From positions 1 through 32,024 of the forward strand of contig NZ_JACMSF010000077.1 of NCBI RefSeq assembly GCF_014257025.1: a DNA stretch of 32,024 nucleotides. The letters are read 5' to 3'. The notes below the pieces were generated by a model. It was not told where the DNA came from and ran no database searches. It saw only the letters and a program-made list of their open reading frames with translations. Source of the DNA: Streptomyces cupreus (GTDB lineage: Bacteria; Actinomycetota; Actinomycetes; Streptomycetales; Streptomycetaceae). Both the position numbers and the translations under genes were made by a program. Numbering within the stretch: position 1 is the stretch's first letter; each line of letters begins with the position of its first letter. Shown piece after piece: positions 23,959 to 30,942 of this stretch.

Positions 23959-24464
23959 TGACTGTAAACAGCAGCAATGGTGCTCCCCTCGAAGTCGAGA
24001 TCGGGGCGCTTGAGGGCGGTTCTGCCGATCTCAAGCAGTACGGCGGGCAGGTCGTCCTCGTCGTGAATGTGGCCTCCAAGTGTGGGCTGACCCCGCAGTA
24101 CTCCGGGCTTGAGCGGCTGCACGAGCGGTACGCGGGGCGTGGGTTCACCGTGCTCGGCGTGCCCTGCAACCAGTTCCTCGGGCAGGAGCCGGGCAGCGCC
24201 GAGGAGATCGCCGAGTTCTGCTCGGCGACGTACGGCGTGACCTTCCCGATGACCGAGAAGGTCGACGTGAACGGCGAGGGGCGGCACGCGCTGTACGAGC
24301 GCCTGGTCACCTTCGCCGACGCCGAGGGGCACAGCGGGGACATCCGCTGGAACTTCGAGAAGTTCCTGATCGGACGGGACGGCCAGGTCGTCGCCCGCTT
24401 CTCCCCGCAGACCGAACCGGACGCGGCGGAGGTCGTCTCGGCCGTGGAAAGCGCCCTGGTCTAG
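23958..24464 (+). CDS. Glutathione peroxidase-type thiol peroxidase
   Basis: The 168-residue enzyme reduces peroxides; as actinobacteria lack glutathione it probably uses thioredoxin or mycothiol. The peroxidatic Cys42 lies in NVASKCGLTPQY, Gln76 in FLGQEPGS, and Trp131-Asn132 in RWNFEKFLIGRDG. These are the family's catalytic tetrad. Cys70 in PCNQF and Cys88 in FCSATYG are candidate resolving cysteines. It stands alone on the plus strand, with its own promoter and a probable MerR gene behind it. Confidence 0.94.
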   Translation: MTVNSSNGAPLEVEIGALEGGSADLKQYGGQVVLVVNVASKCGLTPQYSGLERLHERYAGRGFTVLGVPCNQFLGQEPGSAEEIAEFCSATYGVTFPMTEKVDVNGEGRHALYERLVTFADAEGHSGDIRWNFEKFLIGRDGQVVARFSPQTEPDAAEVVSAVESALV

Positions 24465-24470
24465 TCGAGG

Positions 24471-24501
24471 TTGACCTTGACCCTGGGGCAGGGTCGAGCG
24501 T
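24471..24501 (+). promoter_or_regulatory. MerR-type promoter with operator palindrome
   Basis: TTGACC (24471-24476) and GAGCGT (24496-24501) are separated by 19 bases, the long spacer typical of MerR-activated promoters. The spacer holds the perfect palindrome GACCCTG-GGG-CAGGGTC (24479-24495). This fits autoregulation of the MerR gene 47 bases downstream. The -10 box is a poor match. Confidence 0.68.
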
Positions 24502-24547
24502 TCTTCGTGCCGGGCGGAAGAGCCGCCCGGTGACGGAGGATGAGGCC

Positions 24548-25399
24548 GTGGACGACGAACTGCTCACCATCGGCGCGTTCGCCGCGCGGGCGAGGCTCTC
24601 GGCCAAGGCCCTGCGGCTGTACGACCGCCTTGGGCTGCTGGCCCCGGCGCATGTCGACGAAGCCAGCGGCTACCGCTACTACCGCGCCGACCAGATCGAG
24701 CGTGCCCGCACGGTGGCCCTTCTGCGCCAGCTGGACATGCCGCTCGCGCGGGTCGCGGAGGTCGTCGAGGCACCGGACGGGGCAACGGCCGCCGACCGGC
24801 TCGACGCCTACTGGGCGGACGTCGAGGCGCGGGTGGCGGGGCAGCGGACGCTCGCCGAGTACCTCCGTGGACGACTGTCGGGGAGGAACTCCGAGATGTA
24901 CGAGAACTTCGTGGTCGAGACGGTGGACGTGCCCGAGCAGGTGCTGATCACCGAGACCCGGCATGTGCTGGCGGGCGAGCTGCCGGCGTGGATCGGGACG
25001 TCGCTGGGACGCCTGGAGGAGGCGGCGAAGGAGTGCGGCGGAATCACCGCGGCGCCGTTCGTCGTGTACCACTCCGAGGTGTCGATGGAGAGCGACGGAC
25101 CGGCCGAGTCCTGTGTGCCGGTGGCCGACGAGGCGGCGGCCCGGGCATGGGTCGAGAAGCAGGGCCGTACCCGGGGGGCGAAGGTGCGCGTGGAGCCTGC
25201 CCAGCGGCTGGCGTACACCCGGATCACCAAGGCGCAGGTGGCCCATCCGCAGATCCTGGCGGCCTTCGAGGCGGTGGAGCAGTGGATCCCCCAGCAGGGG
25301 CTGTGGATGGCGGGTCCGTGCCGGGAGGTCTACTTCGCCGACTGGGACGCGGCGGGCTCCGAGGACCCCGTGTGTGATGTCGCCTTCCCGGTGAAGTGA
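24548..25399 (+). CDS. MerR-family regulator with GyrI-like effector domain
   Basis: The N-terminal MerR helix-turn-helix reads LTIGAFAARARLSAKALRLY, then DRLGLLAPAHVDEASGYRYY, followed by the wing and a short dimer helix. The C-terminal half (VETVDVPEQVLITETRHVLA, PFVVYHSEVS, GPCREVYFADWD) is a GyrI-like/BmrR-type domain that binds small hydrophobic compounds. GTG 24548 follows GGAGG by eight bases and is preferred; GTG 24530 adds six residues. It seems to be autoregulated and may also sense compounds relevant to its neighbours. Confidence 0.9.
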   Translation: MDDELLTIGAFAARARLSAKALRLYDRLGLLAPAHVDEASGYRYYRADQIERARTVALLRQLDMPLARVAEVVEAPDGATAADRLDAYWADVEARVAGQRTLAEYLRGRLSGRNSEMYENFVVETVDVPEQVLITETRHVLAGELPAWIGTSLGRLEEAAKECGGITAAPFVVYHSEVSMESDGPAESCVPVADEAAARAWVEKQGRTRGAKVRVEPAQRLAYTRITKAQVAHPQILAAFEAVEQWIPQQGLWMAGPCREVYFADWDAAGSEDPVCDVAFPVK

Positions 25400-25405
25400 A
25401 CGGCC

Positions 25406-25440
25406 GTGCCCGGCAGGCGCGTTGCGCGGCTGCCGGGCAC
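25406..25440. terminator. Terminator after the MerR gene
   Basis: A perfect 10-bp stem (GTGCCCGGCA and TGCCGGGCAC) with a 15-base loop follows the MerR stop by six bases. It can also serve the convergent DUF397 gene about 105 bases away. Confidence 0.82.
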
Positions 25441-25545
25441 GAGCCGAGCCCCCTCGGCAAGGACGGCGGGCTGGTCGAGAGGGCTCCTGCGTGGTGCTTG
25501 TGCAGTTGTCGATCGTCACCGGCCGAGGCTCAGGGGGGCAGCCCC

Positions 25546-25737
25546 TTACGCCTTGACCGACGCCACGAAGGCGTTCCACGCGCTCGCGGGAAACGCCAGG
25601 ACGGGGCCCTCGGTGACTTTGGAGTCCCGTACGGCCATTGCCGACACGACAGGGGACTTGATCTCGACGCATGCGCCATTGCCCTGCGAGTACGAGGACT
25701 TGACCCACTTGTCCGTGACACCCTGCTTGATTGCCAT
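25546..25737 (-). CDS. DUF397 protein
   Basis: The 63-residue protein has the DUF397 signature WVKSSYSQGNGACVEIK and the tail AVRDSKVTEGPVLAFPASAW. These small proteins usually pair with an XRE/DUF5753 regulator and act with it, as in the WhiJ-type development genes of Streptomyces. The start ATG 25737 follows GGAG by five bases. The partner gene begins 218 bases upstream on the same strand. Confidence 0.9.
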   Translation of the reverse strand: MAIKQGVTDKWVKSSYSQGNGACVEIKSPVVSAMAVRDSKVTEGPVLAFPASAWNAFVASVKA

Positions 25738-25954
25738 GTTCGCTCCGGTAACCAGTTGCTGAGTTGCTGTCCGCGTGCCGTACGCGTGGCTTGTATCCAC
25801 ACGGCACGTTTTCGCCAACGGTGTTACTTGATGGCGTGATCGACGCTACTCGCCAACATCGATGTGCGGAGCGACTATTCACTCGACCGGATGGCATATT
25901 CCAGTGGGGGCTTCCGCCACGGCCGGGCGAAGGTGTATCTTCCGGCGCCGCAGC

Positions 25955-26812
25955 TCAGGACGCGTAGTCCTTGGCCGCCTTCGCGATGAACTCCCGGCTC
26001 TGGTCGGCGTTCAGCGCCTGGGCGCGCAAGTGCTCGTACATCACGCTGTACTTCTGCACATCCTGCGCCTTCTCCAGGTACAGGTCGCTGGTCACGCCCT
26101 CGATGTAGACCACGCTGGAGTCGGCGGCGTCCGGGAACTCCAGGATCGCGTACTGGCCGCTCACACCCGGGTGCGCGCCCATGGCGAACGGGATCAGCTG
26201 CACGGTGACATGCGGCAGCCGGGACATCTCGATGAGGTGCTCCAACTGCTCGATCATCACGTGCCGGCTGCCCACCTCGCGGCGCAGCGCCGCCTCGTCC
26301 AGGACGGCCCACAGGCGGAGCGGGTTCTCCGGGGCAGAGATACGTTCCTGTCGGCGCAGGCGCACCTGGACCCGCTTGTCGACATCGGTCGGCGCGACCT
26401 CCGGCAACGCGCCCGAGATCAGCGCCTCCGCGTAGCTCTTCGTCTGCAGCAGGCCCGGGACGACCTGGGGGTCGTACACCCGAAGGCTCGCCGCGTCCGT
26501 CTCCAGGCCGATGTAGACGCTGTACGGGATGTCGCCGAAGGAGTGCCACCAGCCCTGCTGGCGCGAGTCCTTGGCCATCTGCATCAGGGAGTCCACGATC
26601 CGGTGGTCCTCGACCTCGTAGACCCCGCACAGGTCACGGACGTCGCGCTGGCTGATGCTGCGGCGGCCGTTCTCCAGCCGGCTGATCTTCGACTGGGACA
26701 CCAGCAGCCGCTCGGCCACTTCCTCTGCCGTCATGCCCTTGAGTTCGCGGAGCCGGCGCAACTCCTGACCCAGCCGGCGGCGCCTGACAGTGGGATTGAC
26801 ATTGGACGCCAC
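25955..26812 (-). CDS. XRE-family regulator with DUF5753 domain
   Basis: The 285-residue protein has the HTH in LGQELRRLRELKGMTAEEVA and ERLLVSQSKISRLENGRRSI, followed by the DUF5753 region with YDPQVVPGLLQTKSYAEALI, RLRRQERI, LWAVLDEAALRREVGS and VIPF-like VQLIPFAMGAHPG. It belongs with the DUF397 gene downstream, the Scr1/WhiJ-like pair common in Streptomyces and often linked to differentiation or antibiotic control. The effector is unknown. An inverted repeat TCTACCG-N8-CGGTAGA (26890-26911) and another, TCTGCT-GTTG-AGCAGA (26857-26872), lie upstream and may be its operator sites. Confidence 0.93.
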   Translation of the reverse strand: MASNVNPTVRRRRLGQELRRLRELKGMTAEEVAERLLVSQSKISRLENGRRSISQRDVRDLCGVYEVEDHRIVDSLMQMAKDSRQQGWWHSFGDIPYSVYIGLETDAASLRVYDPQVVPGLLQTKSYAEALISGALPEVAPTDVDKRVQVRLRRQERISAPENPLRLWAVLDEAALRREVGSRHVMIEQLEHLIEMSRLPHVTVQLIPFAMGAHPGVSGQYAILEFPDAADSSVVYIEGVTSDLYLEKAQDVQKYSVMYEHLRAQALNADQSREFIAKAAKDYAS

Positions 26813-26856
26813 GGGACGTGCACCTCCGGCTGCATGTACTGCTGCGACTTTGCGTA

Positions 26857-26911
26857 TCTGCTGTTGAGCAGACTGCCACCAAGGTGCTTTCTACCGCTGG
26901 GAAACGGTAGA
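26857..26911. promoter_or_regulatory. Two inverted repeats upstream of the XRE/DUF5753 gene
   Basis: TCTGCT-GTTG-AGCAGA (26857-26872) and TCTACCG-CTGGGAAA-CGGTAGA (26890-26911) sit 45-99 bases before the regulator start. Regulators of this group commonly autoregulate, so either could be an operator. I see no standard -35/-10 pair. Confidence 0.5.
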
Positions 26912-26967
26912 TATGCGCTGCATACAGGCCAGTTCGGGCCGCACTTCCACTTCCCGCGCACATGCGG

Positions 26968-27029
26968 CCGCGCGGGGCGGCGGGACCGTGTCGTCGTCCG
27001 GACACATACGGTCCCGCCACCCCGCGCGG
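26968..27029. terminator. Long hairpin terminator between GPP34 and XRE genes
   Basis: Arms of 22 bases (26968-26989 and 27008-27029) pair fully except for one C-A mismatch, enclosing an 18-base loop that can itself pair. It lies 75 bases after the GPP34 stop and would insulate the two same-strand genes. Confidence 0.85.
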
Positions 27030-27103
27030 ACCAGCGGCTCCCGTACCGGGTCTTGGGGGACTGCCAGTACCTGCTGCTGTGGCGCTACGTCGTGAACCGC
27101 GGC

Positions 27104-27859
27104 TCAGTGGGCCACGACGCGCGCCATCGAGCCTCTGCGCGGTTGCATCGGAACGCCACGAGCGGGTTCCGGTGCGGCCCTGCCTCCGGCGGCCGGCTGG
27201 CGGCCCGCCGGCGCGGGGCTGCGACGCGGCTGGGCCGCGACGCCGTTCTGGACGTCCATCACGGCGTGCGCGACGAGACCGCCCATGGGGTCGTGCCTGA
27301 TCAGGTCCCGCAGCCGGGACCTTGAGGACCTGCCCTCATTGCCCGGGTACAGGTGCTTGCCGAGGCCTACCGCGTGTGCCAGTGCGGCGAGCGCCGCGGT
27401 CCGCGGGTCCGGCGGTACGCCGGTGCGGATCGCGGAGTCCAGCCGGGCCCTGATCTCCCGGCTGATGGCGTTGTCCGTCGCCTGGTAGCGAGTCGTCGGC
27501 AACACTCCGCACATCTGTCCGGCCACGGCATGCACCATGCCGCACCGCTCCAGATGCGAGAGGTAGGTCTGGCGCAGCCCCAGTCGGGGCCCGCCGATCC
27601 AGTGGACGGCACGCACGGGAGCGCCACGCCTGCGCAGCAACTCCAACGCACAGTCCAAAGTCGGATCTCCAGTCGGCCGTGGTACCACCACGGCGATACG
27701 ATCCCCGTCTGGGGCTATCCGTCCGGCCAGCGCCAGCTCCACTAGCTGTGCTCCGGCCAGACCGAGGTCGAGCGACTGCGGCTGTGCAGTGGTACCCGTG
27801 GCCGGGTCCAGTGCCAGCAGCAGAAGCTCCTCCGGAATCGTTCTGCGGCTCCTGCCCAT
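27104..27859 (-). CDS. GPP34 (GOLPH3-like) family protein
   Basis: The 251-residue protein belongs to the GPP34 family, known as GOLPH3/Vps74 in eukaryotes, which binds phosphatidylinositol-4-phosphate. Bacterial members in actinomycetes are of unknown function. The match rests on TIPEELLLLALDPATGT near the start, GLAGAQLVELALAGRI, and LRQTYLSHLERCGMV with LFP-like LPTTRYQ. A Pro/Gly/Arg-rich tail follows residue 215. The start ATG 27859 has GGGGAGG five bases upstream. It is divergent from the sigma-E-like promoter of the carboxypeptidase gene. Confidence 0.88.
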   Translation of the reverse strand: MGRSRRTIPEELLLLALDPATGTTAQPQSLDLGLAGAQLVELALAGRIAPDGDRIAVVVPRPTGDPTLDCALELLRRRGAPVRAVHWIGGPRLGLRQTYLSHLERCGMVHAVAGQMCGVLPTTRYQATDNAISREIRARLDSAIRTGVPPDPRTAALAALAHAVGLGKHLYPGNEGRSSRSRLRDLIRHDPMGGLVAHAVMDVQNGVAAQPRRSPAPAGRQPAAGGRAAPEPARGVPMQPRRGSMARVVAH

Positions 27860-27938
27860 CCATGCCTCCCCGCGTGGATGAATGACAGGGTGACCCCTCT
27901 CACATTGGTCTGTCGAGGGTGCGTGACCTGTTTGTGAG

Positions 27939-27967
27939 GGAACCAGTAGGTATGTCGTTCTCGTCTA
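27939..27967 (+). promoter_or_regulatory. Sigma-E-type promoter of the carboxypeptidase gene
   Basis: GGAACC (27939-27944), a 17-base spacer and CGTCTA (27962-27967) match the ECF sigma-E type GGAAC/GTC promoter used for cell-envelope stress genes in Streptomyces. It lies 111 bases before the GTG start of a cell-wall carboxypeptidase, the expected class of target. The position gives a leader of roughly 100 bases. Confidence 0.75.
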
Positions 27968-28077
27968 TCGCGTCAGTCAAGCCCGCACACAGGACACTGG
28001 TACATGGTTCGGACAGCGCTGCGGAGCGGTGTCCCGGGCGGCGGCGGTTCAGACGGTTCACGGTTTAGGAGGCATCG

Positions 28078-30747
28078 GTGGCGGGCGAGTCCCCCGACAG
28101 TTCAAAGCAGCGCGAGTCGTCGGCAGAACCGACGTCGGGGAGCGCGGGTCCGGTTCCGGAGGCGCGGAACGAATCCTCCGACCCCCGCCTCGCCATGGCC
28201 CGCACAGGCGTGGACACGGCCACCCGCGTCCTGTCGGCAAGCGACCTGGCGGAGGCCAGGCGGTCGCCGGAGAAGCCCGAGGCCACCGAGAAGCCCGAAG
28301 CGAGCAACCCCGCCCCCGGCTCCGGCAACGACCGCCTGCGCGCCGCGGTGGCGGCGTGGGTGGCAACGGGCGACAAGAAGCAGCAGGAGCCCGCGGAGGG
28401 GGCTGAGGCGGCGGACACGGCGGAGGAGAGGGCCGAGGAGCCGGCCGGAGCGACCGAGACGGCCGAGGCGGAGGACAGCCGGGCCGCCGATGCTAGCGCC
28501 GACGCCGCGAACAGCCAGAGCGCCGATGCGGGCGGCGACGCCGAGGACAGCCAGGCCGCCGGGGAGCGCGACGAGGTCGGCGACAGCCAGAGCGGCGAGG
28601 CGGGCAGCGACGCCAGGGACAGCCAGGCCGCCGAAGCTAGCGGCGACGCCGAGGACAGCCAGGCCGCCGGGGAGCGCGACGAGGTCGGCGACAGCCAGAG
28701 CGGCGAGGCCGAGGACAGCCAGAGCGCCGATGCGAGCGGCGAGGCCGAGGCGGGCACGGACGCTGAAGCCGAGGGCGAGCAGACGGCGGCACCCGATGCC
28801 GACTCCGGCCCTGACGCCGACGCCGACGCGACCGAGCTGGAGCCGGAGGGCGCCGCCGACTCCACCCCCGAGGCAGACGCGAAGCCCGAGGCGGACGAGC
28901 GGCCCAAGGCCGAGGCAGCCACCGAGGACGACGCCCCGGACTCCGAGCCGGACGCGTCCGCGAACACCACGTCCGCCGCGGACGCCCAGGAAGACGCCCC
29001 GACCGCTTCCGCCACGGACACCGAGGACGACGCCCCAGACTCCGGGCCGAACGCTTCCGCGAACACCAAGCCCGCCACGGACACCGAGAACGACGCCCCA
29101 GGCTCCGGGCCGAACGCTTCCGCGAACACCAAGCCCGCCACGGACACCGAGCCTGCCGACGACGCCAAACCGCAGACGGCCGACGCCAAGGCCGCGCCCG
29201 CCCCCACCGACGCCAAGGGCACCGCGCACGACGCCCCCGCCAAGCCCACCCCCCGAGACACCCCCGCACCCGCCGGCGGCGGCGAAAGTGGCGCCGGTCG
29301 TGCGGCCGAGGGCGGAGCGGGGGCCGGCGTCGATCAGCCCACCACCACCTTCCGCGCCCCACGCCCGCCCGTGGACCGGCCCACGAGCAAGTTCGTGGCC
29401 CTCAAGCCGGACGTCACCACCGCCGTCCCTCAGGTCGGCCCCGAGCGCACCACCCAGCAGCCGCTGCCCCCCAAGCCCCCGCTGGACCTGCTCGCCGAGC
29501 TGACGAACACCCCGCCGCCCCCGGACACCCCTGTCCGCACTCTGGTCCGACGGGTCAAGATCTGGACGCCCCTGGTCCTGCTGCTTGTTGTCGTGTTTGC
29601 GATCGTGCAAGCCGTACGTCCGCTGCCCGCACCCACCCTCGATCTCACCGCCGAATCCACCTACACCTTCGACGGCTCCCAGGTCGACATCCCCTGGCCC
29701 GCCGACGGACAGGCCGCGCTCGACGTTCAGGGCATCGGCTCCTTCGGTTCCTCCGGCGACCAGAAGCCCGTGCCGATCGCCAGCGTCGCCAAGGTCATGA
29801 CGGCGTATGTCATCCTTCGGGACCACCCGCTCAAGAGCGGCGAGGAAGGCCCGAAGATCGAGATCGACCAGGCCGCCGAGGAGCAGTCGAACGCCGGTCA
29901 GGAGTCCACCGTCGACGTCTTCGCCGGCGACTCCATCACCCAGCGCGAGGCCCTGGAGAGCATCCTCATCGCGTCCGCGAACAACGTCGCCCGCCTGCTC
30001 GCCCGTTGGGACGCCGGCTCGGAGAAGGCGTTCGTGGAGAAGATGAACGCCGCCGCCGAGGAACTCGGCATGACGAACACGACGTACACCGACCCCTCGG
30101 GTCTGAACGACACGACGGTCAGCACGGCCGTGGACCAGGTCAAGCTCGCCAAGGCCGCGATGGAGCAGCCCGCCTTCCGCGAGGTCGCCGCGATGATGTC
30201 GTACGACGACTACAAGGGACAGAACCACGGCAACTGGAACCAGCTCGTCGGCAAGAACAACGTCGTCGGCATCAAGACCGGCACCACCACCTCCGCCCTC
30301 GGCAACCTGGTGTTCGCCGCGAAGCAGGAGGTCGGCGGCGAGACGCGGACCATCGTCGGCGCCGTGGTGCGCCAGCCGGACGCGGGCGGCGGCATCCTCG
30401 CCGCCGCGCTCGACTCCGGCGACCAGCTGATCCGGGCCGCCCAGGGCGCCCTGGAGTCGGCGACGCTGCTGAAGAAGGGCGATGTCGTCGGATACGTCGA
30501 CGACGGCCTCGGCGGCCGTACCCCGGTCGTGGCGACGAAGGACGTCAAGGCGGTCGGCTGGGCGGGCCTGAAGGTGGAGCTGGACTTCAAGGCCGACTCC
30601 GTACCGCACGAGGCGAAGGCCGGCACCAAGGTGGGCACGCTCACCGTGGGCGACGGCGGCACCGCGGGCGCGGTCAAGGTGCCGGTGGCGCTCCAGTCGG
30701 ACCTCGTCGAACCCGGCTTCACGGACAAGCTGACCCGCGTCGGCTGA
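28078..30747 (+). CDS. D-alanyl-D-alanine carboxypeptidase with long acidic N-terminal region
   Basis: This 889-residue type II membrane protein trims pentapeptide in peptidoglycan. The penicilloyl serine transferase motifs are SxxK as Ser569-Val-Ala-Lys572, SxN as Ser633-Ala-Asn635, and KTG at 733-735. A transmembrane anchor (KIWTPLVLLLVVVFAIVQAV, about 496-515) has Arg/Lys on its N side, so residues 1-490 should be cytoplasmic. That region is Ala/Glu/Asp/Ser-rich, without predicted folds, and contains near-identical tandem repeats. Conserved pieces just before the anchor include TTTFRAPRPP and PTSKFVALKP. The start GTG follows AGGAGG by five bases. A sigma-E-like promoter precedes it. Confidence 0.94.
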   Translation: MAGESPDSSKQRESSAEPTSGSAGPVPEARNESSDPRLAMARTGVDTATRVLSASDLAEARRSPEKPEATEKPEASNPAPGSGNDRLRAAVAAWVATGDKKQQEPAEGAEAADTAEERAEEPAGATETAEAEDSRAADASADAANSQSADAGGDAEDSQAAGERDEVGDSQSGEAGSDARDSQAAEASGDAEDSQAAGERDEVGDSQSGEAEDSQSADASGEAEAGTDAEAEGEQTAAPDADSGPDADADATELEPEGAADSTPEADAKPEADERPKAEAATEDDAPDSEPDASANTTSAADAQEDAPTASATDTEDDAPDSGPNASANTKPATDTENDAPGSGPNASANTKPATDTEPADDAKPQTADAKAAPAPTDAKGTAHDAPAKPTPRDTPAPAGGGESGAGRAAEGGAGAGVDQPTTTFRAPRPPVDRPTSKFVALKPDVTTAVPQVGPERTTQQPLPPKPPLDLLAELTNTPPPPDTPVRTLVRRVKIWTPLVLLLVVVFAIVQAVRPLPAPTLDLTAESTYTFDGSQVDIPWPADGQAALDVQGIGSFGSSGDQKPVPIASVAKVMTAYVILRDHPLKSGEEGPKIEIDQAAEEQSNAGQESTVDVFAGDSITQREALESILIASANNVARLLARWDAGSEKAFVEKMNAAAEELGMTNTTYTDPSGLNDTTVSTAVDQVKLAKAAMEQPAFREVAAMMSYDDYKGQNHGNWNQLVGKNNVVGIKTGTTTSALGNLVFAAKQEVGGETRTIVGAVVRQPDAGGGILAAALDSGDQLIRAAQGALESATLLKKGDVVGYVDDGLGGRTPVVATKDVKAVGWAGLKVELDFKADSVPHEAKAGTKVGTLTVGDGGTAGAVKVPVALQSDLVEPGFTDKLTRVG
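28533..28709 (+). repeat. 108-base-period direct repeat in the acidic region
   Basis: Bases 28533-28601 and 28641-28709 are identical over 69 bases with an offset of 108 (36 codons). They encode the GDAEDSQAAGERDEVGDSQS pattern followed by GEA. Shorter DSQ(A/S)A units continue on both sides. The perfect nucleotide identity suggests recent duplication, so copy number may vary between strains. Confidence 0.9.
29040..29151 (+). repeat. 63-base-period direct repeat in the acidic region
   Basis: Bases 29040-29088 and 29103-29151 are identical over 49 bases with a 63-base (21-codon) offset. They encode SGPNASANTKPATDTE. A more diverged relative with TEDDAPDS and SANTTSA lies upstream at about 28920-28980. 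Confidence 0.9.
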
Positions 30748-30760
30748 TCCGCCCGGCACC

Positions 30761-30806
30761 GCAGCCCGCCGACGGGCCCCACCCCGGGAGCCGCTCGGCG
30801 GGCTGC
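30761..30806. terminator. Terminator after the carboxypeptidase gene
   Basis: GCAGCCCGCCGA (30761-30772) pairs perfectly with TCGGCGGGCTGC (30795-30806) around a 22-base GC-rich loop, 13 bases after the stop. Confidence 0.78.
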
Positions 30807-30871
30807 GTGCTAGCGTCACGAAACGGGGCAGGTCGCCGCTCACAAGGCACGACCGGGAAACCCTCAGGGAC

Positions 30872-30940
30872 ATGGCCGACAACACGCGGGAAACGGGACG
30901 CGGCCAGAACAGAAGACAGGACACCACGGGAGTGCCTTAA
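30872..30940 (+). CDS. Possible 22-residue upstream ORF
   Basis: An ATG at 30872 (weak CAGGGA just upstream) opens a 22-codon frame, basic and polar, ending TGVP at the TAA 30938-30940. The next gene starts two bases later. The GGGAG serving that gene lies inside this frame. It may be a coupled leader peptide or a chance frame. Confidence 0.35.
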   Translation: MADNTRETGRGQNRRQDTTGVP

Positions 30941-30942
30941 CG

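Noticed and set aside
28500..28760. Regular repeats considered as a CRISPR array
   Set aside because: The repeats are in frame, encode the acidic protein region, lack unique spacers of constant size, and no cas genes are nearby.
28102..30927. 941-codon minus-strand frame under the carboxypeptidase gene
   Set aside because: It is an antisense shadow created by the Ala/Glu/Asp codon bias of the real gene; its protein is Gly/Arg/Val-rich without motifs.
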